Below, piece by piece: positions 48,414-55,224 of a stretch of 64,000 nt of DNA (the stretch's first letter is position 1; each line of letters starts with the position of its first letter). The notes under the pieces are model-generated. The model was not told where the DNA came from, did not search any database, and was given only the letters and a program-made list of their open reading frames with translations. Origin of the DNA: Myxococcota bacterium (GTDB lineage: Bacteria; Myxococcota; JAJVIH01); assembly GCA_022072125.1 (NCBI GenBank), contig JAJVIH010000020.1, positions 1 to 64,000 of the forward strand, in the 5' to 3' direction. A program made the position numbers and the translations under genes.

Positions 48414-49376
48414 TCAGTTCTCCACGGGTGACAGGCGTTCCGCGGCGCGAAGCCACGCGCTGCGCGCCCTCGGGTTATTCCGTACTTCCCCGGCGGACGC
48501 CCCCACGGGCTTCCGCGTGAGTTCATTCATGCTGGGCGCCGCCTGTTCCCCGCTGGACCAAGGATCGCGCGGGACCCTGCCGGACAATTCGCGCAGGCGC
48601 TGTTTCACCATGCGATCTTCCAGGCTGTGAAAGGTCAGAAAAACCGCGCGACCGCCGGGTCCGAGCGGTTCCGGAAGACGCGCCAGCAACGCACGGACAG
48701 CGTCCAGTTCGCCGTTGACCGCAATCCGGATGGCCTGAAAAACCAGGGTGGCGGGATGCACGCCCATGCCCTTGCGCGGCGGCTTCAACACCCGCTCGAC
48801 CGCCCGCAGGAGGTCCGCCGTCGTGTTCATGGCGCCGCGCTGGCGGGCTTCCACAATGGCGCGAGCGATGCGCCGCGAACCGCGCACCTCGCCATATTCG
48901 AACAACACGCGGGCGAGTTCCTCTTCATCCGCCGTGGAGAGGTACTCGCGGGCGCTCACGCCGGCGGATTGATCAAACCGCATGTCCAGCGGCGCATCAT
49001 GGCGGAAGGAAAACCCGCGCCCGGGCTGATCCAGTTGAGCGGATGACAAACCAAAATCCGCCAGCAATCCATTCACGTTGTTCACGCCCTCGCTGGCGAG
49101 GAAATCCGGCAGGTCCGTATAGCTGCCCTGCCGGCAGCGGAAACGATCGCCAAAGGTTTTCAACCGCCCGCGCGAATACGAAATGGCCTCGCCGTCGCGA
49201 TCCATGCCCAGCAACACCCCGTCCGGCGATGACGCGCGCAATACCGCTTCACCGTGGCCGCCATAGCCCAGCGTCGCATCCACATAGACGCCGCCGGGCC
49301 GCACCGCCAGCCAGTGCAATACCTCGCTGACCATGATCGGCTCATGGGGAGCCGTTGTCCTGACATCCGCCGTCAC
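48414..49376 (-). CDS. rsmH: 16S rRNA (cytosine-1402-N4)-methyltransferase RsmH
   Basis: 320 residues, SAM methyltransferase of the MraW family acting on the 30S decoding site. SAM motif DATLGYGGHGEAVL, then GLLADFGLSSAQLDQPGRGFSF and the C-terminal LTFHSLEDRMVKQRL are family signatures. It overlaps mraZ by four bases and is second in the dcw operon. Confidence 0.97.
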   Translation of the reverse strand: MTADVRTTAPHEPIMVSEVLHWLAVRPGGVYVDATLGYGGHGEAVLRASSPDGVLLGMDRDGEAISYSRGRLKTFGDRFRCRQGSYTDLPDFLASEGVNNVNGLLADFGLSSAQLDQPGRGFSFRHDAPLDMRFDQSAGVSAREYLSTADEEELARVLFEYGEVRGSRRIARAIVEARQRGAMNTTADLLRAVERVLKPPRKGMGVHPATLVFQAIRIAVNGELDAVRALLARLPEPLGPGGRAVFLTFHSLEDRMVKQRLRELSGRVPRDPWSSGEQAAPSMNELTRKPVGASAGEVRNNPRARSAWLRAAERLSPVEN

Positions 49377-49822
49377 AGGTCTGTCTCCGCGGCGATCTCA
49401 TCGAGATCAATGGTCTGATCGGCCTCAACCTTGGATTTCCAGGCCGCAAAATCGGCTGCATTCCAGATTTCAAAATATTCGCCGCAACCCACCAGCAGGA
49501 CATCCCGTTCCAAATGGGCCTGCGAGAGTTTTTCATCCTCGATTCCCATGCGCCCCTGCGGATCGAGGGTCACCAAATTGGAGCCGCCAATGATCAAACG
49601 GCGAAGGGTTTTGACATCCGTGGCGAACTGGCTGCGGCCATTGAGTTTGTCCACGATTTTCCGCTGGAAAGTCTCCACCGGATACACCCGCAGGCAGCCG
49701 TCCTTGTTGGCCAGCACGCACGCGCACTCCTGCCCCTGATGCCGCAAAAGCTCCCGGAACGCGCTGGGAACCTTCACCCGCTTCTTGGGATCAAGCACGT
49801 ATGGGTGTTCACCCGAAAACAA
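49373..49822 (-). CDS. mraZ: Transcriptional regulator MraZ
   Basis: 149 residues with two SpoVT/AbrB-type half-domains, each with the family DxxxR motif (LDPKKRVKVP and LDPQGRMGIED). MraZ forms rings and binds repeats in front of its own operon, repressing dcw transcription in E. coli. It starts with TTG at 49822, with GGAGG nine bases upstream. It heads the 16-gene cluster. Confidence 0.95.
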   Translation of the reverse strand: MFSGEHPYVLDPKKRVKVPSAFRELLRHQGQECACVLANKDGCLRVYPVETFQRKIVDKLNGRSQFATDVKTLRRLIIGGSNLVTLDPQGRMGIEDEKLSQAHLERDVLLVGCGEYFEIWNAADFAAWKSKVEADQTIDLDEIAAETDL

Positions 49823-49830
49823 GAGATTCC

Positions 49831-49870
49831 GCCTCCACGTTCAACCATTTTAGACCATTTTCAACCACCA
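49831..49870 (-). promoter_or_regulatory. Putative MraZ operator: four TGG repeats at 10-bp period
   Basis: On the minus strand four direct repeats, TGGTTGAAAA, TGGTCTAAAA, TGGTTGAACG and TGGAGGCGGA, follow at exactly 10-base spacing. The known E. coli MraZ box is a set of TGGGN repeats with the same 10-bp period. The last repeat overlaps the mraZ Shine-Dalgarno. A weak promoter (TTGAAG, 17 bases, TATTGG) ends inside the first repeat. Confidence 0.65.
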
Positions 49871-50211
49871 CCAATAAATCACGGCCGTTTTTCCTTCAAT
49901 GTCAGGGATTTTGGGCGCGCTGACCCCTTCTGAGCGGTTAGAAAGCCCTCATATCGCAAAATGATGCATGGCTTTGCACCAGACCCACAAGATGTTGTGG
50001 CTATACAGGAGATCAGCAAAATGGACCGGGAGTATATTTCCCACCTGGAACTGTGCGCTGGATCACCAATTGAATTTCAGTTAACGCGGCCTCCAACCGG
50101 CCTGCGTACGGCGATGAACAAAAAGTAAACATGAGCGCCGCCGCACGGACGGAATCCCAAAAATCATTTGTTTAATAAGTTTGACGCTGTTTTTCGATCC
50201 ACCCGGCGGCG

Positions 50212-50240
50212 TTGCCAACCGGCGCCCGTCCGGCTAATAC
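50212..50240 (+). promoter_or_regulatory. Candidate promoter of the TPR/HELSH pair, possibly leaderless
   Basis: TTGCCA (50212-50217) and TAATAC (50235-50240) are 17 bases apart. The expected start of transcription, about 7 bases after the -10, coincides with the ATG at 50247. There is no Shine-Dalgarno before that ATG (CCGGCGC), in keeping with a leaderless mRNA. Confidence 0.4.
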
Positions 50241-50246
50241 CGGCGC

Positions 50247-50636
50247 ATGAGTGGAAAACAGCCCGCTTCTCCCGCAGATCGCGCCGCCAGGCTGACACTC
50301 GATATCCGTTCGGCCCTGGACGCCAACGACGCCGTGAAGGCCGCCCACCTCTATGAAGAACTCCGTCCGCTGGACTCCGGGGACGGCGCATCCCGGACCG
50401 CGCTGCTGAACGATATTCGCCTGGGACTCGCCCGCGAGGCGGTCCGCCTGGGCAACAACCGCCAGGCCCAGGAACTGCTCCGGCAGGTGCTCGCCTCAAG
50501 CCCGGAACCCGATCAGCGCAGCGAAGCCGAATCCTGGCTCAAGCGCATCCTGCCCGACCGGGCGGCGCTGATCCTGGGCGCGGTCTGTTTTGTGATCTTC
50601 GTTGCGGTGGTCTGGGAGTTCATTCTGCACCGGTGA
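50247..50636 (+). CDS. Small tail-anchored helical-repeat (TPR-like) protein
   Basis: 129 residues. The first 100 form a TPR-like helical unit (ALDANDAVKAAHLYEEL, then LAREAVRLGNNRQAQELLRQVLASSPEP). The C-terminus is a single hydrophobic helix at about 106-125 (LILGAVCFVIFVAVVWEFIL) followed by HR, so it should be anchored in the inner membrane with the repeat in the cytoplasm. The HELSH-motif gene starts three bases after its stop, so the two are probably one unit. No known family recognised. Confidence 0.72.
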   Translation: MSGKQPASPADRAARLTLDIRSALDANDAVKAAHLYEELRPLDSGDGASRTALLNDIRLGLAREAVRLGNNRQAQELLRQVLASSPEPDQRSEAESWLKRILPDRAALILGAVCFVIFVAVVWEFILHR

Positions 50637-50639
50637 GTC

Positions 50640-51494
50640 ATGAACGGCATCCTGGAATTCGCCGGGCAATCGCTGGCTGCTTCGGGGGCTTTTTTCGTCG
50701 CGGTGGTGCTTCCGGTCGGGGCGATGTGCTTCGCCCTGCTCATCCTGACTTCATCCACGGATCGCTGGACCCTGCAGGCGTTTGGGTTTCGCGGACTCTA
50801 CATCACGGGATGGCTGGGCGTGCCGGTGCATGAGTTGTCCCACGCGGCGGCGGCCGTGCTGACCGGCCACCGGATTTGCTCCATCAAATTGTTCAGCCCG
50901 AATCCCAGAACCGGGATGCTGGGCAGCGTGGTCTATGAGATGGACCCGCGAAACCGCCTGAAAACCCTGATCGGCTGCGCGCTCATCCCAATCGCTCCCT
51001 ATTTTGGCGGCGCCCTCTGCCTGTGGGGATTCACCTGGCTGATGGCGCCAGAAGCGCTTTCCGCCGCGCAATTTTCCATCACGCTGCCCGGTGCGAATGC
51101 CATATCGGGCATCGAGCCATGGCTGGACGCGGGCGGTCAGTTGCTGGGGGCCAGCGTGGCCCTGCTGCAGGCGGTCTTCACCCTGGAGCGGATGCAGAAC
51201 CCCTGGTTTTACCTCTACCTGTATTTGTGCGTATGCGTCGGCGCCCACCTCTCCCCTTCCGCGCAGGATTTCGTGAACTGGGTTCCGGCGGTGGTGTTTG
51301 GGGCCGGCGGCATTCTGCTGGCGGGCGCCCTGGTGTCGTGGTTTCCATCGCTGCGGGAGCCCATGTTCAACGCCGGTTCCTGGCTCGCGGGACGTCTGCT
51401 CGGCTTCACCGTGCTGGCCCTGATCATGACCTCGCTGGCGGCGATCCTGATTGGCGGCGCCAGCAGGGTGGTCCTCCGCCTCAGGGGCGAATGA
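50640..51494 (+). CDS. Multi-spanning membrane protein with HExxH motif (putative M50-like peptidase)
   Basis: 284 residues with about six membrane segments. H64-E65-L66-S67-H68 in VPVHELSHAAAAVLTGH is the zinc-binding HExxH signature within a membrane helix, followed by Gly-His at the end of the helix, as in many site-2 (M50) proteases. The second M50 motif (NxxPxPxLDGG) was not found; ALIPIAPYFGG occupies a similar place without Asp, so it may be a divergent or inactive member. It follows the tail-anchored TPR protein by three bases, suggesting a joint role. M50 enzymes cleave membrane-bound regulators or small signal peptides. Confidence 0.72.
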   Translation: MNGILEFAGQSLAASGAFFVAVVLPVGAMCFALLILTSSTDRWTLQAFGFRGLYITGWLGVPVHELSHAAAAVLTGHRICSIKLFSPNPRTGMLGSVVYEMDPRNRLKTLIGCALIPIAPYFGGALCLWGFTWLMAPEALSAAQFSITLPGANAISGIEPWLDAGGQLLGASVALLQAVFTLERMQNPWFYLYLYLCVCVGAHLSPSAQDFVNWVPAVVFGAGGILLAGALVSWFPSLREPMFNAGSWLAGRLLGFTVLALIMTSLAAILIGGASRVVLRLRGE

Positions 51495-51707
51495 ACCGCA
51501 TCAGGCCAACCGGAACCCGCCCGGTGATGCTACCCTCCGCACACCTTCCCTTCCCCCCTCATCTCCAGCGTTCCACCGCATGAAGATGTCTTTTCCGGCC
51601 GGCGGAGGGCGTGGAAAACCATCCGGCTCCTCATCCGTCCATGGGAAATGGGGCGCCGCAAACGGGCGATTCCCGTCCGGCACGGGAGAACATCGCGCCG
51701 GAATGAT

Positions 51708-51736
51708 TTGATTGCCCCCCGCCAATGCGATAGACA
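51708..51736 (+). promoter_or_regulatory. Candidate promoter of the TRAP operon
   Basis: TTGATT (51708-51713) and TAGACA (51731-51736) are 17 bases apart, 34 bases before the first ATG of the solute-binding protein. The hexamers match consensus at four and three positions. The remaining 51495-51707 shows nothing I can assign. Confidence 0.35.
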
Positions 51737-51769
51737 CTGCATGCTACCCATCCCTACAACCCAACGAGT

Positions 51770-52795
51770 ATGAACGTCATGAAGAAGTGCTTGCCGCTCT
51801 TTGTTCTGGCCTTGCTGGCCATCACCTCCAGCGCCTTCGCCCAGGATGTCATCACCATCCGGCTTGGCACCGTGGCGCCGGAAGGCAGCCCATGGGCCTC
51901 CGGCCTGGAAAAATTCAAGAAGATGGTCGAAACCGACTCCGGCGGAAAGGTCAAGGTGAAGCTGTTCCTGGGCGGCGCGCTGGGCGACGAGAACGACATG
52001 ATGCTCCAGTGCAAGCGCGGCCAGATTCAGGCCTTTGGCGGGTCCACCGGCGCCATCGCCTCGCAGGTTCCCGAGGTCAACGTGCTGGAGTTGCCGTACC
52101 TGTTCCGCAACGCGGAGGAGGCGGACTACATCCTGGACAGCGTCATCGGCGACAAGATGGCCAAACACTTCACTGATCGGGGACTGGTGCTCAGCTTTTG
52201 GAGCGAAAACGGTTTCCGCTCGTTCGGCGGCAAGTTTCCGGTCACCAAACCGGAGGACCTGAAAGGCCGCAAGATGCGGAGCCAGGAAAGCCCCATCCAC
52301 CTGGAAACCTACCGGGCCTTTGGCGCCAGCCCCGTGCCCATTCCCACCACCGAGGCGCTGACTTCGCTGCAGACCGGCGTGGTGGATGGCTATGATCAGA
52401 CCCCGCTTTATGCGTTCGCCGCGAGTTGGTTCACCGCCAGCAAGCATATGAGCATCAGCGAACACATCTACCAGCCAGCCGCCATCGTCTTCAACAAGGA
52501 AGCCTATGACAAATGGCCCAAGGAAGTGAAAGACGCCATCACCAAGGCGGCGCAGGAAGTGGCCCCCAAACTGCGCAAGCAGATCCGCAAGATGAACCCC
52601 ATCCTGATTGAGAATCTGCGCAAGGCCGGCGTCGAGGTGAACGTGCTCGGCGACAAGGAACGGGAGCCCTTCATCAAGCTGGCGGAAAAGGTGCGCGAGA
52701 CTTACATCAACAAGGCCAGCGCGCCGGAAAAAGAGCTTTACAAATCCATCACCAAGGGCTTGCAGGATCTTCGCTCCGGCAAGGTGAAAAAATGA
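51770..52795 (+). CDS. TRAP transporter solute-binding protein (DctP family)
   Basis: 341 residues (338 if started at the second ATG, 51779). Signal peptide KKCLPLFVLALLAITSSAFA. The mature protein has the DctP fold: IRLGTVAPEGSPWASGLEKF at the start, the conserved-Arg region LKGRKMRSQESP that usually binds a carboxylate, and the late AIVFNKEAYDKWPKEV. TRAP systems import organic acids using the sodium gradient. The substrate cannot be deduced. It is coupled to the small membrane subunit by an ATGA overlap. Confidence 0.93.
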   Translation: MNVMKKCLPLFVLALLAITSSAFAQDVITIRLGTVAPEGSPWASGLEKFKKMVETDSGGKVKVKLFLGGALGDENDMMLQCKRGQIQAFGGSTGAIASQVPEVNVLELPYLFRNAEEADYILDSVIGDKMAKHFTDRGLVLSFWSENGFRSFGGKFPVTKPEDLKGRKMRSQESPIHLETYRAFGASPVPIPTTEALTSLQTGVVDGYDQTPLYAFAASWFTASKHMSISEHIYQPAAIVFNKEAYDKWPKEVKDAITKAAQEVAPKLRKQIRKMNPILIENLRKAGVEVNVLGDKEREPFIKLAEKVRETYINKASAPEKELYKSITKGLQDLRSGKVKK

Positions 52796-53649
52796 GCCTG
52801 GCCCGTTCGCCCAGCGCCTTTGATCGCATCAGCCAGGCGGCGTACCGTGCGGAGCGCGGGTTCAACGCCTTTGCGTTGCTGTTCATGGGCGTCATTGTGT
52901 TTCTGGACGTGGTTCAGCGGGTGGCGAGCCGCGAAGGCGGTCTGTTGCACAAGCTGCTGGACATTCTCCAGGGCGGCGTGGCGGCGGGCGCGGCTCCGCT
53001 GAGCGCGCAGGGCTGGGTGAACGGGGCCAATACGGCGATTCTGGTGCTCATCAATTTTTTCATCGTCTTCGGGGCTTTCCGGGTGCGTGGCGCGGCCGTG
53101 ACGGGCGGACTGATCGCCAAATCCGCCGTGGTGACCGGCGTGCTCTACGGGCTGGTCCAATTGGTGCTGGTGATTTTCCCCAACGGCCTGGTGTGGAGCC
53201 AGACGCTGGGGCTGGTGCTGATGTTGTGGGTCGGTTGCATGGGGGCCAGCACCGCCACGTATGAAAACCGCCACCTCGCTCTGGACCTTGGCAGCAAACT
53301 CTGGCCCAAGAGCATACTGCCTTATTCCCAGGCGGTGGGAAACTTCCTGACGGGGAGCTTTTGCGTGGTGCTGGCGATCCTGAGCCTGTACAGCCTGAAG
53401 GATCACCATGGCGATTACAGCGCCACCCATGGCGCCGGCGGCGTTTTCGAGGCCATGCCGATCCCCAAATACCTGGCGTTTCTGGTGATTCCAATCTCCT
53501 TCACCTTCATGGCGATCCGCTTTTACGCCCAGATGATTGACGGGTTTCGCGGCGTGACCGCCGAGGAAGACACCCTGCAGATGCTGGGCATCAAGGACAT
53601 GGCCGGACAGGGCGATGGCGAACCCGCCAATCCGGAGCGGCAGTCATGA
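52792..53649 (+). CDS. TRAP transporter small membrane subunit (DctQ family), long form
   Basis: 285 residues, longer than most DctQ proteins (about 160-200). The membrane helix near the start (FNAFALLFMGVIVFLDVVQRV) carries the usual DctQ pattern. The conserved WVGCMGASTATYENRHLALD segment resembles the DctQ signature. Extra hydrophilic stretches lie at 55-80 and at the C-terminus (EEDTLQMLGIKDMAGQG). It lies between the binding protein and the large subunit with ATGA overlaps on both sides. Confidence 0.88.
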   Translation: MSLARSPSAFDRISQAAYRAERGFNAFALLFMGVIVFLDVVQRVASREGGLLHKLLDILQGGVAAGAAPLSAQGWVNGANTAILVLINFFIVFGAFRVRGAAVTGGLIAKSAVVTGVLYGLVQLVLVIFPNGLVWSQTLGLVLMLWVGCMGASTATYENRHLALDLGSKLWPKSILPYSQAVGNFLTGSFCVVLAILSLYSLKDHHGDYSATHGAGGVFEAMPIPKYLAFLVIPISFTFMAIRFYAQMIDGFRGVTAEEDTLQMLGIKDMAGQGDGEPANPERQS

Positions 53650-55202
53650 CCACGGTGGTGCTTCTCGCCACGCTGGGCCTGGTGCTGCTGGGCGCACGCC
53701 TGTTCGTGGTGGTCGGCGTGGCCACCATGCTGTGTTTCATCCTGATCGCCGGCGAGGGGCTCGACCCCAGCAAACTGGTGCGCATCATCAACAAGATGGA
53801 GAGCCTGACGACCAAAAACGTCTTCCTGGCGATTCCATTTTTCGTGGCCGCCGGAACCGTGATGACCCGCGGCGGCATGGCGCAGCGCCTGATCAACGTC
53901 GCCCGCGCGCTGGTCGGCTGGCTGCCGGGCGGACTGGCGATCCCCGCGGTCATCGCCTGCATCATCTTCGCGGCGATCAGCGGCAGTTCACCGGTGACCC
54001 TGGTCGCCGTCGGGTCCATCATGTTCCCGGCGCTGATCGAATCAAAATACCCCTCGCGCACAATCATCGGCCTGCTCACCACGGCGGGATCGCTGGGCTG
54101 CCTGGTTCCGCCATCCATCGCCATGCTGATCTACGCCATCAGCGTTTCCGGCTCCGCCAAGGTGGACCCCAAGGATTTGTTCATCGCCGGACTGGTCCCC
54201 GCGCTCAGCATCACCATGCTGCTGTCGTTGTACGCCTACTGGATTGGCCGCGACGTCAAAGAGGCGCGGGAATCGTTCCGCATGGCCAACCTGTGGAAGG
54301 CGGCTCGCGAGGGCGCCCACGCGCTGTTGCTGCCGGTGCTGGTGCTGGGCGGTATTTACACCGGCCAGTTCACCCCCACCGAGGCGGGCGCGGTGGCCCT
54401 GATCTACTCGGTGCTCGTCACCACCCTGGTCTACCGGGATATCGGCTTCAAGCAGTTGATGGACGCCTTCGGCGAAAGCGCGACCCTGGTCGGCAGCCTG
54501 GTGCTGATTGTCGTGCTGGCGTTTGGCCTGAACGACTTCCTGGCGGTGATCGAGGCCGCCGAACGCATGGGCGAATGGCTGAAATCCGCCGGTCTGTCGC
54601 CGATGATGTTCCTGCTGGTGGTTAACGTGGCGCTGATCTTCATTGGCGCGCTGATGGACAGCGTGAGCGCCACGCTGGTGTTCGCGCCGCTGCTCGCTCC
54701 CATCGCCAAGGATGTCTACGGCATTGATCCCGTCCATTTCGGCGTGGTCTTCGTGGTGAACATGGAGATCGGTTACCTGATGCCGCCGGTGGCCACCAAC
54801 CTGTTTGTCGCCGCCGCCATTTTCCGCCGTCCTTTTGGCGAAGTGGCCTTCGCTGTCTTCCCGACCCTGGGCATAGTCTGCGCCGCCCTGGTGGCCATCA
54901 TGTACATGCCCGTGTTGTCGAAGGGCCTCCTGAACGTCATGGCGGATAAACCGGCGTACGAAAGCTTTCCGTGGGATGGCGCGCCCGCGGTCACAGCCGC
55001 AGGAATGGGACCCGCCGCGCCCGCCGCCGGAACTCCGGGAGCACCGCCGCCAGAGAAAAAGGAAGGCGTCCTCGACATGCAGCAGATGATGCAGATGGCC
55101 GATCTGGATGACGAGGATGAAGACTCCGCCGCGGCCAGCGCCACGGAGACCGCTTCGCCGGGCGGCTCCGCTTCCCCCGCGCCGTCCTCATCGCCTGAAT
55201 AG
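53646..55202 (+). CDS. TRAP transporter large membrane subunit (DctM family) with acidic C-terminal tail
   Basis: 518 residues. Residues 1-435 are a normal DctM permease with about twelve helices (IPFFVAAGTVMTRGGMAQRL, AAISGSSPVTLVAVGSIMFP and LVPPSIAMLIYAISVSGSA). Residues about 437-518 are an unusual Pro/Ala-rich then acidic tail (MQMADLDDEDEDSAAASATE) that no standard DctM carries. The tail starts after the last membrane helix. It forms the energy-coupled channel with the small subunit. Confidence 0.93.
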   Translation: MTTVVLLATLGLVLLGARLFVVVGVATMLCFILIAGEGLDPSKLVRIINKMESLTTKNVFLAIPFFVAAGTVMTRGGMAQRLINVARALVGWLPGGLAIPAVIACIIFAAISGSSPVTLVAVGSIMFPALIESKYPSRTIIGLLTTAGSLGCLVPPSIAMLIYAISVSGSAKVDPKDLFIAGLVPALSITMLLSLYAYWIGRDVKEARESFRMANLWKAAREGAHALLLPVLVLGGIYTGQFTPTEAGAVALIYSVLVTTLVYRDIGFKQLMDAFGESATLVGSLVLIVVLAFGLNDFLAVIEAAERMGEWLKSAGLSPMMFLLVVNVALIFIGALMDSVSATLVFAPLLAPIAKDVYGIDPVHFGVVFVVNMEIGYLMPPVATNLFVAAAIFRRPFGEVAFAVFPTLGIVCAALVAIMYMPVLSKGLLNVMADKPAYESFPWDGAPAVTAAGMGPAAPAAGTPGAPPPEKKEGVLDMQQMMQMADLDDEDEDSAAASATETASPGGSASPAPSSSPE

Positions 55203-55224
55203 CCGCCGGGATCAGGAAACGGAC

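Larger units (their letters stand above)
49823..50246. other. Intergenic region between mraZ and the TPR/HELSH gene pair
   Basis: About 425 bases, visibly richer in A/T than the neighbouring genes. It holds the MraZ operator and, at the other end, a promoter for the plus-strand pair. I see no gene, tRNA or long inverted repeat in the middle 300 bases. Confidence 0.6.
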
